From NCBI GenBank assembly GCA_946481205.1, contig CAMLNB010000007.1, positions 1 through 34,141 on the forward strand: 34,141 bases of DNA, written 5' to 3'. Numbering within the stretch: position 1 is the stretch's first letter; each line of letters starts with the position of its first letter. Both the position numbers and the translations under genes were made by a program. Shown one piece after another: positions 23,510-33,293 of this stretch. This DNA is from an uncultured Kangiella sp. GTDB taxonomy: Bacteria > Pseudomonadota > Gammaproteobacteria > Enterobacterales > DSM-103792. A model generated the notes under the pieces. That model saw only the letters and a program-made list of their open reading frames with translations, did no database searches and was not told the origin of the DNA.

Positions 23510-24946
23510 TCAACCACCAAACGCTTTCAGGCAGTAGGCCAGAATGGTGCCCGGGAACAGACCCAACACCAGCATCGCCAGACCATTGGCACTGATCGCA
23601 ACGCGCAGCGCGGTTGACGCGGTGATCGGCGATTTGTCTTCGGCTTGATCGAAGAACATCACTTTGACCACTTTCAGGTAGTAGTAGCAGCCGATCAGCG
23701 AGAACACCGCACCGGTCAGCGCCAGCCAGGTTTGGCCGGCATGCACCGCGGCCATGAACACCTGCAGTTTCGGCCAGAAGCCAATGAACGGCGGAATGCC
23801 GGCCATCGACATCATGATCAGCATCATCAACAGCGCGTACCACGGGCTGCGTTGCCACAGACCTTTCAGATCGTTCAGGTTGTCGCTTTCAAAACCGGCG
23901 CGCGACAGGAACAGGATCATGCCGAAGCCACCCAGTGTCATCAGCGCATAGACCAGGATGTAGAACATCGAGGCGGCATAACCTTCGCTGGTGCCGGACG
24001 CGATGCCGATCAGGAAGTAACCCATGTGCGCGATGGCCGAGTACGCCAGCAGTCGCTTCAGATTGCTTTGGGCAATTGCCGCGATATTGCCGATCACCAG
24101 CGAGGCCACCGCCAGTGCCGCCAGCATGACCATCCAGTCCGCTTTGACTTCCGGCAATGCTTCGGTCAGCAAGCGCATGATCATCGCAAACGCGGCGATT
24201 TTCGGCGCACTACCGAGGAAGGCCGTCACCGAAGTCGGCGCGCCGTGGTAAATGTCCGGAATCCACATATGGAATGGCACCGCACCGAGCTTGAACGCGA
24301 TACCGGCGATGATGAACACCAACGCGAACCGGTACATCATGACCGCGCCCGGCTCGGCCGGCATCGCCGCCAATTGCGCGATGCCGATCTGACCGGTGAC
24401 GCCGTACAACAGCGACATGCCGAACAGCAGGAAACCGGAAGCCAGTGCCCCCATGACGAAGTATTTCATCGCCGCTTCCGGTGCCTGTTTGCTGTCGCGC
24501 TGCATCGCCACCATCGCATACAGCGACAGCGACATCAGCTCCAGACCCAGATAAATGGTCAGCAAACTGTAGGCAGTGATCAGCACCATCGCACCGAGCA
24601 TCGCAAACAGGCTCAGCAGATAGTATTCGCCGCGCATGATCTGACGCTCGGCAATGTAGGCGCGGGCATAGAGCAGCGCAATCGCGGTGACAATATACAG
24701 ACCGACTTTCAACACGGTGCCGAGGCTGTCGTGCATGAAGTGGTTGCCGTACAACGGCCCACTCGGCAAGGTCGAGACATTGATGGTGATCAGCAACGCA
24801 CCAAGCAACGTGAGCTGGCTCAGCCAGAAACTGTTGCGGCGCTGCGAGCCGGGCGCAAACAGATCGACCAGCATCACGACGCAGGCCATCACGAGCACAA
24901 ACAACTCGGCTGCCATCGGAGCAAAAGAAATAGTTGGCATGTGCAT
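23510..24946 (-). CDS. nuoN: NADH:quinone oxidoreductase subunit N
   Basis: A proton-pumping antiporter-like membrane subunit of complex I, about 478 residues, with roughly 14 transmembrane helices. Landmarks: LGLELMSLSLYAMVAM (conserved Glu of the pump), MGALASGFLLFGMSLLYG, FKLGAVPFHMWIPDIYHGAPTSVTAFLGSAPKIAAF (key Lys and His-containing helices) and LLAYSAIAHMGYFLIG. It is the last gene of the operon. Its start codon overlaps the nuoM stop as TGATG (24944-24948), indicating coupled translation; a second ATG two codons later (24940) has a better-spaced GGGAG and is also possible. Confidence 0.95.
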   Translation of the reverse strand: MHMPTISFAPMAAELFVLVMACVVMLVDLFAPGSQRRNSFWLSQLTLLGALLITINVSTLPSGPLYGNHFMHDSLGTVLKVGLYIVTAIALLYARAYIAERQIMRGEYYLLSLFAMLGAMVLITAYSLLTIYLGLELMSLSLYAMVAMQRDSKQAPEAAMKYFVMGALASGFLLFGMSLLYGVTGQIGIAQLAAMPAEPGAVMMYRFALVFIIAGIAFKLGAVPFHMWIPDIYHGAPTSVTAFLGSAPKIAAFAMIMRLLTEALPEVKADWMVMLAALAVASLVIGNIAAIAQSNLKRLLAYSAIAHMGYFLIGIASGTSEGYAASMFYILVYALMTLGGFGMILFLSRAGFESDNLNDLKGLWQRSPWYALLMMLIMMSMAGIPPFIGFWPKLQVFMAAVHAGQTWLALTGAVFSLIGCYYYLKVVKVMFFDQAEDKSPITASTALRVAISANGLAMLVLGLFPGTILAYCLKAFGG

Positions 24947-26475
24947 CAAGCTCCCGGCAGTTTCGACTGCATGATGTGATGAAGCAGGTTCTGCACGGTC
25001 GGCTCCATCAAATCGGTCAGCATTTTCGGATACAGGCCCAGCGCCAGCACCGCGATGGCCAGCACCACCAGAATGAACTGCTCGCGACGGTTGATGTCTT
25101 CGAGCTCGGCAACATGGCTGTTGGCCACTTCACCGAAGATCACGCGCTTGTACATCCACAAGCTATAGGCAGCGCCGACGATCAGCGTGGTCGCGGCCAG
25201 GAAGGCATACCAGAAGTTGGCGCTGAACGCGGCCAGAATGACCATGAATTCGCCGACAAAACCGGAGGTGCCCGGCAGACCGGCGTTGGCCATCGTGAAC
25301 AGCATCATCAGCGCAGCGAATTTCGGCATGGTGTTGGCCACGCCACCGTAATCGCCAATCTGACGGCTGTGCACGCGGTCATACAGCACACCGATACAGA
25401 GGAACATCGCACCGGAGATAAAGCCGTGCGACACCATCTGCACCAATGCGCCTTGCATGCCAAGCGCTGCCTGCATCGTGTGCTCGCCTTGCATCAGCGC
25501 AAACGCGATAAAGAAGCCGAGCGTAACGAAGCCCATGTGTGCGATCGACGAGTACGCGACCAGCTTCTTCATGTCCTTCTGCACCAGCGCGACAAAACCG
25601 ATGTAGACCACGGCAATCAAGCTCAGCGCAATCATCACATCGGCCCAGGCCATCGAGGCATCCGGGGTGATCGGCAGGTTGAAGCGGACGAAACCGTAGG
25701 TGCCCATCTTCAGCATGATCGCGGCCAGCACGACCGAGCCACCGGTCGGCGCTTCGACGTGGGCATCCGGCAACCAGGTGTGCACCGGGAACATCGGCAC
25801 TTTGACGGCAAACGCGATCAGGAAGGCCGCGAAGATCCAGTGCTGTACATCCAGCGTCATCGGCAGCTTGTGCAGATCGAGAATGCTGAAACTGCTCGCT
25901 TCCAGCGCCATGTAAATCAGCGCGATCAGCATGAACACCGAACCGAAGAAGGTGTACAGGAAGAACTTGATGGTCGCGTAGACGCGGTTCGGGCCGCCCC
26001 AGATACCGATGATCAGGAACATCGGCACCAGCATGGCTTCCCAGAACACGTAGAACAGCATCGCGTCGAGCGCAGCGAACACGCCGTTCATCAAGCCGGT
26101 CATGACCAGGAACGCCGCCATGTACTGCGAGACCTTGTTCTCGATCACTTCCCAGCCGGCGATCACAACGATCACTGTGGTGAACGAGGTCAACAGAATC
26201 AGCGGCATCGAGAAGCCGTCGACACCCAGGCTGTAATTGATGCTGAGTCCGGAAATGCTGAACCACGGGCTCAATTCGCCAAACTGCATCGCAGCGGTGC
26301 TGGTATCAAAGCCGGTGTACAGCGGCACGCACAGCGCCAAGGTAATCAGCGACGTAATCAAAGCCAGCCATTTGGCGGTGCTGCCATTGTTGCGTTCACC
26401 GGCACCGAACAGCACCAGCGCGGCACCAATGATCGGCGTCCAGATCAGCAGACTGAGCAGGGGAAGAGTTTGCAT
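24946..26475 (-). CDS. nuoM: NADH:quinone oxidoreductase subunit M
   Basis: A 509-residue antiporter-like proton-pumping subunit of complex I. Typical signatures: YSLGVDGFSMPLILLTSF, FYVFWEAMLVPMFLIIGIWGG (conserved Glu in the pump), KVPMFPVHTWLPDAHVEAPTGGSVVLAAIMLKMGTYG (conserved Lys and the broken helix) and LVAYSSIAHMGFVTLG. About 14 helices and normal length. The ATG is at 26473-26475, 18 bases after the nuoL stop; its own stop overlaps the nuoN start. Confidence 0.97.
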   Translation of the reverse strand: MQTLPLLSLLIWTPIIGAALVLFGAGERNNGSTAKWLALITSLITLALCVPLYTGFDTSTAAMQFGELSPWFSISGLSINYSLGVDGFSMPLILLTSFTTVIVVIAGWEVIENKVSQYMAAFLVMTGLMNGVFAALDAMLFYVFWEAMLVPMFLIIGIWGGPNRVYATIKFFLYTFFGSVFMLIALIYMALEASSFSILDLHKLPMTLDVQHWIFAAFLIAFAVKVPMFPVHTWLPDAHVEAPTGGSVVLAAIMLKMGTYGFVRFNLPITPDASMAWADVMIALSLIAVVYIGFVALVQKDMKKLVAYSSIAHMGFVTLGFFIAFALMQGEHTMQAALGMQGALVQMVSHGFISGAMFLCIGVLYDRVHSRQIGDYGGVANTMPKFAALMMLFTMANAGLPGTSGFVGEFMVILAAFSANFWYAFLAATTLIVGAAYSLWMYKRVIFGEVANSHVAELEDINRREQFILVVLAIAVLALGLYPKMLTDLMEPTVQNLLHHIMQSKLPGA

Positions 26476-26493
26476 TTGTCAGAGGCCCCTTGC

Positions 26494-28539
26494 TTACACG
26501 CGGAAATACAGCCAGCCAATCAGCAGCAGCAAGCCGATGATCATGGCGAAGGCATAGTGATACAGAAAACCGCTTTGCAGTTTGCGCAGATGCACGGCGA
26601 GCTTGCCGACCCCACGCGCGCTACCGTTGACGATCAAGCCGTCGATCAGCTGGGTATCGCCGTGCTTGGACAGGCGACCACCGAGGCGGACGGAACCGTT
26701 GGCAAACAGCGCCTGGTTGATGTCGTCGAAGTAATACTTGTTGATCAACAGCGTGTGCACGGCTTTCAGCTTGGCTTGCGCGGTGTCGGCAATCTTCGGG
26801 TTCTTGACCCAGATAAACCAGGCAGTGAACACACCGGCAGCAGCGAGCCAGAACGGCACGGTCATCGGTGCGTGCAGCGCAAAGGCAACCCAACCGTGCT
26901 CCAGATGCTCGGCTACAACGGCCAGCGAATTGTGCTCCGGCGCGACGTAGATGACGCCCTTGAAGAAATCACCGGCCAGCATCGGCTCGGCCCAGAACCA
27001 GGCGACGATCACTGACGGAATCGCCAGCAGGATCAGCGGCAGCGTGATCACCCACGGCAGATGATGCGGCACGCCGTGATCATCGTGGTGGCCGTGATGG
27101 GTGTGGCTGCCGTGTTTGGCATGGCCGTCATCGTGCGGCACGTTGTGGTGATGGTGGTTGTCGGCGTCATGGAAGCGCTCCTTGGTGTGGAACACCAGGA
27201 AGAACATCCGGAAGCTGTACAGCGCCGTGATGAACACACCAGCCAGCACGCAGACATAGGCATAACCTGAACCAGCGATGTTGGAAGCATGCACTGCTTC
27301 GATGATCGCGTCTTTCGAGTAGAAGCCGGAGAAGAACGGCGTGCCGATCAGCGCCAGCGAGCCGAGCAGCGCGGTGATCCAGACGGCCTTCATGTGCTTC
27401 CACAGGCCGCCCATCTTGCGGATGTCCTGCTCGTGATGCATCGCGACGATCACAGCGCCGGCACCGAGGAACAGCAGCGCCTTGAAGAAGGCGTGGGTCA
27501 TCAGGTGGAACACACCGGCGGCGTAGGCCGAGGCACCGAGTGCAACGACCATGTAACCGAGCTGCGACAGCGTCGAGTACGCAACCACGCGCTTGATGTC
27601 GTTCTGGACAATGCCGAGGAAGCCCATGAACAGCGCAGTGGTCGCGCCGATCACGATGACAAAAGTCAGCGCGGTTTCCGACAGCTCGAACAGCGGCGAC
27701 ATCCGCGCCACCATGAACACACCGGCGGTGACCATCGTTGCCGCGTGGATCAGCGCCGAAATCGGGGTCGGGCCTTCCATCGAGTCCGGCAGCCAGACGT
27801 GCAGCGGCACCTGCGCCGATTTGCCCATCGCGCCGATGAACAGGCCGATACAGATCACGCTGATCGCCGACCACTGCACGCTGTCGGTCACTTGCAGGGT
27901 CAAGCCTTGCTTGGCCCATTCCGGCGCCGCCGCAAACACGGTGGCGTAATCCAGCGAACCGAACCAGAACAATACGGCGGCGATGCCAATCAGGAAGCCA
28001 AAGTCACCGACCCGGTTGACCAGGAAGGCTTTCATGTTGGCGTAGATCGCGGTCGGCTTCTTGAACCAGAAACCGATCAGCAAGTAGGAGACGAGACCCA
28101 CCGCTTCCCAGCCGAAGAACAGCTGCAGGAAGTTGTTGCTCATCACCAGCATCAGCATCGAGAACGTGAACAGCGAGATGTAGCTGAAGAAGCGCTGGTA
28201 GCCGTTGTCATCAGCCATGTAGCCGATGGTGTAGATGTGCACCATCAAGCTGACCGAGGTCACGACGACCATCATCATCGCAGTCAGGTTGTCGACCAGG
28301 AAACCGACTTCCAGGCGCAGGCCGCCGATGGTGGCCCATTCGTACACGCTTTCGTTGTAGATCGGCAGGCCGTTGACGCCGTGCTGCCAGAACACATAGC
28401 AGGACAGCACTGCCGCAATGGCGACGCCGAGAATGGTTGCAGTGTGGGCACCGATGCGGCCGATCTGCTTGCCGAACAGGCCGGCAAGGATGGCGCCGAA
28501 CAAGGGCGCCAGCACGATGGCAAGATAAATCTTTTCCAT
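26494..28539 (-). CDS. nuoL: NADH:quinone oxidoreductase subunit L, with a histidine-rich loop
   Basis: A 681-residue distal proton-pumping subunit of complex I. Signatures include GWEAVGLVSYLLIGFWF, GKSAQVPLHVWLPDSMEGPTPISALIHAATMVTAG and VAYSTLSQLGYMVVALG, with the long lateral helix expected in the C-terminal part and a final transmembrane helix. It is longer than E. coli NuoL (about 613) mainly through a hydrophilic loop. Residues 457-493 of that loop hold 16 His and 6 Asp among 37 residues, a probable metal-binding patch. The ATG is at 28537-28539, eight bases after the nuoK stop. Confidence 0.97.
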   Translation of the reverse strand: MEKIYLAIVLAPLFGAILAGLFGKQIGRIGAHTATILGVAIAAVLSCYVFWQHGVNGLPIYNESVYEWATIGGLRLEVGFLVDNLTAMMMVVVTSVSLMVHIYTIGYMADDNGYQRFFSYISLFTFSMLMLVMSNNFLQLFFGWEAVGLVSYLLIGFWFKKPTAIYANMKAFLVNRVGDFGFLIGIAAVLFWFGSLDYATVFAAAPEWAKQGLTLQVTDSVQWSAISVICIGLFIGAMGKSAQVPLHVWLPDSMEGPTPISALIHAATMVTAGVFMVARMSPLFELSETALTFVIVIGATTALFMGFLGIVQNDIKRVVAYSTLSQLGYMVVALGASAYAAGVFHLMTHAFFKALLFLGAGAVIVAMHHEQDIRKMGGLWKHMKAVWITALLGSLALIGTPFFSGFYSKDAIIEAVHASNIAGSGYAYVCVLAGVFITALYSFRMFFLVFHTKERFHDADNHHHHNVPHDDGHAKHGSHTHHGHHDDHGVPHHLPWVITLPLILLAIPSVIVAWFWAEPMLAGDFFKGVIYVAPEHNSLAVVAEHLEHGWVAFALHAPMTVPFWLAAAGVFTAWFIWVKNPKIADTAQAKLKAVHTLLINKYYFDDINQALFANGSVRLGGRLSKHGDTQLIDGLIVNGSARGVGKLAVHLRKLQSGFLYHYAFAMIIGLLLLIGWLYFRV

Positions 28540-28547
28540 TTGGCGGC

Positions 28548-28853
28548 TTACCCCTTGAGCTCGTCGAGTTCTTCGACGTCGATGGTGCTGCGGTTACGAA
28601 ACAGCACGACCAGAATGGCAAGACCAATCGCCGCTTCGGCAGCAGCCACGGTCAGAATAAAGAACACGAAGATCTGACCGGTCGCATCACCAAGGTAACG
28701 CGAGAAGGCGATGAAGTTGGTATTGACCGCCAGCAGCAGCAGTTCCACGCACATCAGCAGCGTGATGACGTTCTTGCGGTTCAGAATGATGCCGGCAATG
28801 GAGATCGCGAACAGCGCACTGCTGACGACCAGATAATGTTCGATCGTGATCAT
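28548..28853 (-). CDS. nuoK: NADH:quinone oxidoreductase subunit K
   Basis: A 101-residue membrane subunit (ND4L homologue) with three helices. Conserved acidic residues of the proton path are visible in [20 protein letters not shown] and the third helix [18 protein letters not shown]. The ATG at 28851-28853 overlaps the nuoJ stop by four bases (ATGA), so translation is coupled. The C terminus is acidic (VEELDELKG). Confidence 0.96.
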   Translation of the reverse strand: MITIEHYLVVSSALFAISIAGIILNRKNVITLLMCVELLLLAVNTNFIAFSRYLGDATGQIFVFFILTVAAAEAAIGLAILVVLFRNRSTIDVEELDELKG

Positions 28854-29482
28854 GCTTTCTCTCCATCAGCAGCCGGTTGCGGCGCCGCTTTCTTGACCGG
28901 CTCAACTTTCACAACACGCAGCCGCTCTTCCTTGCTGACATGAACCTGCCGGCCCACGTCCTGCACTTTGCGCATGCGGGTGCCGCGGAAAGTCAGCGCA
29001 ACGGCGGCGATCAACGCCACCAGCAGAATCACCGCCGCCAGTTCAAAGGCGTAGAAGTATTCGGTGTACAGCAGCTTGCCAAGGACATTGATGTTCGGGG
29101 TATCGCCACCGCCCGCTGGCGCCGCGGCGCCCAAACCGAAGCCGCCATCGCGCACCATGCCCCAGATGCCAGCGAATACCAGCATCGCGGCAATGACGCC
29201 AAGCGGCAGGTAACGGGTAAAGCCCTGCTTGACCGCCGCGTAATCGACGTCGAGCATCATCACGACGAACAGGAACAGCACCATCACCGCGCCGACATAG
29301 ACCAGCACCAGCGCAATCGACAGGAACTCGGCTTCGGTCAGCAGCCACAGCACCGCTGCGCAGAAGAAAGTCAGCACCAGACACAGCACGGCGCGAACCG
29401 CGTTGCGCACGGTGATGACCATGGTCGCAGACACCAGCATCAGTGCCGCGAACACATAGAACACCAGGGATTTCAGTTCCAT
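28850..29482 (-). CDS. nuoJ: NADH:quinone oxidoreductase subunit J
   Basis: A 210-residue membrane subunit (ND6 homologue) with five helices. The conserved [24 protein letters not shown] and [20 protein letters not shown] (pi-bulge helix region) stretches are clear. After the last helix a basic cytoplasmic tail of about 45 residues follows ([19 protein letters not shown]). The ATG is at 29480-29482, nine bases after the nuoI stop. Confidence 0.96.
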   Translation of the reverse strand: MELKSLVFYVFAALMLVSATMVITVRNAVRAVLCLVLTFFCAAVLWLLTEAEFLSIALVLVYVGAVMVLFLFVVMMLDVDYAAVKQGFTRYLPLGVIAAMLVFAGIWGMVRDGGFGLGAAAPAGGGDTPNINVLGKLLYTEYFYAFELAAVILLVALIAAVALTFRGTRMRKVQDVGRQVHVSKEERLRVVKVEPVKKAAPQPAADGEKA

Positions 29483-29491
29483 GTTGTTTCC

Positions 29492-29986
29492 TTAACGATA
29501 GGCCGCGTCAAGGGCGCGGTCTTCGGCAATCTGGGCTTCGTACTTGTCACCGATCGCCAGCAGCTTGGCCTTGGTCATGATCTGCTCGCCGCGTTTTTCG
29601 AAGTGGTAATCGAAGACGCGGGTTTCGACGATCGAATCAACCGGGCAGGACTCTTCGCAGAAACCGCAGAAGATGCACTTGAACAGATCGATCTCGTAAC
29701 GGGTCGTGCGACGGGTGCCATCGTTCTGGCGTGGGCCAGCTTCGATGGTGATCGCCAGCGCCGGGCAAACCGCTTCACACAGTTTGCAGGCGATGCAGCG
29801 CTCTTCCCCGTTTGGATAACGGCGCAGCGCGTGCAAACCGCGGAAGCGGTTCGACTGCGGCGTCCGCTCTTCCGGGAATTGCACGGTGATTTTTTGCATG
29901 AACATGTGCCGCCAGGTCACGACCAGACCGTGGCGCAGTTCTTTCATCGTGTAGGTGTGCCAAAACCGGCGAATACTTTCCAACAT
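29492..29986 (-). CDS. nuoI: NADH:quinone oxidoreductase subunit I (8Fe ferredoxin)
   Basis: A 164-residue peripheral-arm subunit carrying clusters N6a and N6b, which pass electrons toward N2 and quinone. Two ferredoxin motifs are complete: [12 protein letters not shown] and [12 protein letters not shown]. The [19 protein letters not shown] region is typical of bacterial NuoI and mitochondrial TYKY. The ATG at 29984-29986 gives [12 protein letters not shown]; an in-frame upstream start would reach into nuoH's stop region and is less likely. The gap to nuoH is 14 bases. Confidence 0.96.
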   Translation of the reverse strand: MLESIRRFWHTYTMKELRHGLVVTWRHMFMQKITVQFPEERTPQSNRFRGLHALRRYPNGEERCIACKLCEAVCPALAITIEAGPRQNDGTRRTTRYEIDLFKCIFCGFCEESCPVDSIVETRVFDYHFEKRGEQIMTKAKLLAIGDKYEAQIAEDRALDAAYR

Positions 29987-30000
29987 GACGCGAATTCCGC

Positions 30001-31026
30001 TTAGTACCACGGGCCAAAGCCGGTCTTGACGAAGACGGCCACCACCGCCACCCAGACAAGGGTGAACGGAATGAATACTTTCCAGCCCAGACGCATCACC
30101 TGGTCATAACGGAAGCGCGGATAGGTCGCGCGCAACCAGAACATTGCAAACAGGAAGAAGAAGGCTTTGCCGAGCAACCAGATCGTGCCCGGCACCCAGC
30201 TGGTCGCGGCTTCAAGCACCGGAATGCCCTGGAACGGGTTCAGCCAGCCGCCGAAGAAGAAAGTCGCGGTCAGCACGCTGATCAGGATCATGTTGGCGTA
30301 TTCGGCCAAGAAGAACACCGCGAATGCCGAACCGGCGTATTCGACGTGAAAGCCGGCGACGATTTCCGATTCGCCTTCCGGCAAATCGAACGGTGCCCGG
30401 TTGGTTTCGGCAACGCCGCAAATCCAGTAAATCACGGCCATCGGGAACAACGGCCAGATATACCAGTTCCAGACACCACCGGCCTGCTTCTCAACGATGT
30501 CGCCAAGGTTCATCGTCTGTGCGGTCATCAGCACGCAAACCAGCGTGAAGCCCATCGCGATTTCGTAGGACACGATTTGCGAAGCCGAACGCAGACCGCC
30601 GAGGAAGGCATACTTCGAGTTCGAGGCCCAGCCGGCGATCAACACGCCGTACACGCCGAGTGACGTCATCGCCAGCAGGAACAGCAGACCGGCGTTGACG
30701 TCGGCGAGAATCAGGCCGGCATCAAACGGCACCACCGCCCACGCCACCAACGACGGCGCGAAGCAGACGATCGGCGCAATCATGAACAGGCCTTTGTTCG
30801 AAGCGGTCGGCTGCACAATTTCCTTGGTCAGCAGCTTGATGACGTCGGCGAACGGCTGGAACAGACCGAGCGGGCCGACCCGGTTCGGGCCGATCCGGAT
30901 CTGCATGAAGCCGATCACTTTCCGCTCTGCGTAGGTCGCATAAGCCACCGCCAGAATCAGCGGCAGCACAATCGCGACAATCTTCGCGATGATCCAGGCG
31001 CCTTCGATCAGGTAATCCATCAACAT
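30001..31026 (-). CDS. nuoH: NADH:quinone oxidoreductase subunit H
   Basis: A 341-residue membrane subunit (ND1 homologue) forming the quinone chamber with NuoB and NuoD. Signatures: [27 protein letters not shown] near the N terminus, [24 protein letters not shown] in the middle, and [24 protein letters not shown], all strongly conserved. About eight helices. The start ATG is at 31024-31026; another ATG two codons on is possible. Only three bases separate it from the nuoG stop. Confidence 0.97.
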   Translation of the reverse strand: MLMDYLIEGAWIIAKIVAIVLPLILAVAYATYAERKVIGFMQIRIGPNRVGPLGLFQPFADVIKLLTKEIVQPTASNKGLFMIAPIVCFAPSLVAWAVVPFDAGLILADVNAGLLFLLAMTSLGVYGVLIAGWASNSKYAFLGGLRSASQIVSYEIAMGFTLVCVLMTAQTMNLGDIVEKQAGGVWNWYIWPLFPMAVIYWICGVAETNRAPFDLPEGESEIVAGFHVEYAGSAFAVFFLAEYANMILISVLTATFFFGGWLNPFQGIPVLEAATSWVPGTIWLLGKAFFFLFAMFWLRATYPRFRYDQVMRLGWKVFIPFTLVWVAVVAVFVKTGFGPWY

Positions 31027-31029
31027 GAA

Positions 31030-33180
31030 TCAGGCCTCCACGCGCACGGGCTGCGCTGGTGCGCGACCGGCTGCCGTTTGTTGCAGGCTGGCCGCGCGGC
31101 GCACGGTGCCATCGACTTGATACAGGCCGAGCGGACGACCCGCCGAACCGCCACTGGTTTTGCTCGGCGCTTTCCAGCTGACGGCTGGCGCCGGCGTGCG
31201 CGCCAGCACGGCTTTCAGCTCGGCGAGCACGTCTTCCGTCGAGTTGTGATCGAAGCCTTTGAGACTCAGCAAATTGCCGAGCACGCGCAGGATTTTCCAG
31301 GCCGGCCGCGCTTCGCCTTTGGCCGGCACGGCCGCCGCGAACGACTGGAACACGCCGTTGACGTTGACATAGGTGCCCGAGGTCTCGGTGAACGCACCGA
31401 TGGGCAACATGACATCGGCATACTGCGCGGCAGCGCTGTCCGCGAATGGCGTCAGCGCAACGATGAACTCGGCGCTCTTCAGCGCTTCGTTGCCGGCTTT
31501 GCCAACGATGCTATCGTGTTCGGGTTCGACATCGAGCAACAGCCAGGCTTTCAGGCCTTGCTTGAACATCTCGACGGCATTGCGACCACCGGCAACGGCT
31601 TGGCCGCCTTCGCGACGATGCGGCAGCGCACCCGCGAGGAAAGCGCCGGCCATGTTGGCGCCGTGGCTGAATTCACCAACGCTGGCACCGCTGATCACAC
31701 CAATCAATTGTGCAAACGCGCGAATGCTGGCGGCGTTTTCATGCTCCAGCGCGGCGGCGCCCAGCAGCACTGCTTTGTTGCCGTCTTTCAACAGGTTGGC
31801 CGCCACGCGTTTGTGCGTATCGGTAGCGGTCACGCCCGCGAGAGTGGTCTTCGCGTCTGCGGGAACGGCATCTGCTTTGGCATCGGCCAAGGCTTTCGCG
31901 ATACCGGCGACTTCAGCCAGCAAATCCTTGCTGATGACATCTTCTGCCAGTTTGAAATTCCAATCGTAATCGGCATCAGCAACCGACATCACAATGCCGG
32001 TGCGGGTGCTCTTGCGCAGGCGCAGCGCTGCAATCGGTTGCTCGCGACGCAGATTCGAACCAATCAGCAGCGTCGCATTGAGATTTTCCAACTCAGCAAC
32101 TGGCAAACCGAGCGCCGGGAACAGTGCCTGGCTGGCGTCATCGCTGAAATCGCGCTGGCGCAGACGGACGTCGACGTTGTTCGAGTTCAAACCGCGCAGC
32201 AGTTTCTGCAGCAGATACAGTTCTTCGGTGGTTGCCGACGGCGAAGCCAGCGCACCGAGCTCGTTACCGGCCAGACGCTTCAAGTTGGCGGCGGTCAATT
32301 CCAGCGCTTCCTGCCACGTCACATCCTGCCACTGGCCATCGCGACGGATGCGTGGGCTGGTCAGACGCGGCGCCTTGTTCAAGGCTTCGTACGAGAAACG
32401 ATCACGATCCGACAGCCAGACTTCGTTGATGGCTTCGTTCTCGCGCGGCGCCACCCGAATCACTTCGTTGCGGCGGACATGGACATCGACGTTCGAACCG
32501 AGGCAGTCATGCGGCGCCACGCTCGGCCGCGATTGCAGCTCCCAAGCGCGAGCGGTGAAGCGCGACGGCTTGGCCGTCAGCGCGCCGACCGGGCACAGAT
32601 CAATGACGTTGCCCGACACTTCCGAATCGACACTCTTCTCGATGAAGGTGCCGATGCTCATGTGCTCACCGCGGCCGGTGGCACCGAGTTCACGGACACC
32701 GGCGATTTCGGTACCGAAACGGACACAGCGAGTGCAGTGAATGCAGCGGGTCATTTCGGTCGCGATCAGCGGACCGATGTCCTTGTCTTCGACAACGCGC
32801 TTGCCTTCGGTGTAGCGGGAAATGTCGCGGCCGTAACCGACCGCCAGATCCTGCAGCTCGCACTCGCCGCCCTGATCACAGATCGGGCAATCGAGCGGGT
32901 GGTTGATCAGCAGGAATTCCATCACCGCTTTCTGGGCATCGAGTGCCTTCGGCGATTTGGTCTGCACGATCATGCCTTCGTTGACCGGCGTGGCGCAGGC
33001 GGGCACGGCTTTTGGCGCCTTGGTCACGTCGACCAGACACATCCGGCAGTTGGCCGCGACCGACAGCTTCTTGTGATAGCAGAAGCGCGGAATGTAAATG
33101 CCTGCGGCGTCAGCGGCTTCGATAATCATCGAGCCCGGTTCGACCTGCAGTTTCTTGCCATCAATTTCGATGTTGACCAT
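31030..33180 (-). CDS. nuoG: NADH:quinone oxidoreductase subunit G, form without the N7 cluster
   Basis: A 716-residue iron-sulfur subunit of the peripheral arm. N1b ligands: Cys34, Cys45, Cys48, Cys62. N5 ligands: His94, Cys98, Cys101, Cys107. N4 motif: CIHCTRCVRFGTEIAG with a later CPVGAL. A degenerate molybdopterin-oxidoreductase-like domain fills the rest. The CxxCxxxC motif of the additional N7 cluster, found in E. coli NuoG (908 residues), is replaced by SVAPHDCLGSNVDVHVR, so this is the shorter form also seen in mitochondria and many alpha- and betaproteobacteria. The C-terminal 60 residues are Ala/Pro-rich. The ATG is at 33178-33180, after a 113-base gap from nuoF. Confidence 0.96.
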   Translation of the reverse strand: MVNIEIDGKKLQVEPGSMIIEAADAAGIYIPRFCYHKKLSVAANCRMCLVDVTKAPKAVPACATPVNEGMIVQTKSPKALDAQKAVMEFLLINHPLDCPICDQGGECELQDLAVGYGRDISRYTEGKRVVEDKDIGPLIATEMTRCIHCTRCVRFGTEIAGVRELGATGRGEHMSIGTFIEKSVDSEVSGNVIDLCPVGALTAKPSRFTARAWELQSRPSVAPHDCLGSNVDVHVRRNEVIRVAPRENEAINEVWLSDRDRFSYEALNKAPRLTSPRIRRDGQWQDVTWQEALELTAANLKRLAGNELGALASPSATTEELYLLQKLLRGLNSNNVDVRLRQRDFSDDASQALFPALGLPVAELENLNATLLIGSNLRREQPIAALRLRKSTRTGIVMSVADADYDWNFKLAEDVISKDLLAEVAGIAKALADAKADAVPADAKTTLAGVTATDTHKRVAANLLKDGNKAVLLGAAALEHENAASIRAFAQLIGVISGASVGEFSHGANMAGAFLAGALPHRREGGQAVAGGRNAVEMFKQGLKAWLLLDVEPEHDSIVGKAGNEALKSAEFIVALTPFADSAAAQYADVMLPIGAFTETSGTYVNVNGVFQSFAAAVPAKGEARPAWKILRVLGNLLSLKGFDHNSTEDVLAELKAVLARTPAPAVSWKAPSKTSGGSAGRPLGLYQVDGTVRRAASLQQTAAGRAPAQPVRVEA

Positions 33181-33293
33181 CGTCTACGTCTCTTGCAGAG
33201 GAAGTGACCTTGCCTACACGTCGGCTATCACTTCGTTGACTGCCCGAGTTGCCGTGTTGCCTGGCAACTCAATTCGTTCATTCCTTCACCGGC

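Noticed and set aside
24934..33207. Long plus-strand open frames opposite the nuo genes
   Set aside because: Same cause: the minus-strand nuo proteins are unmistakable, and the plus-strand products are low-complexity His/Gln/Arg/Asp strings.
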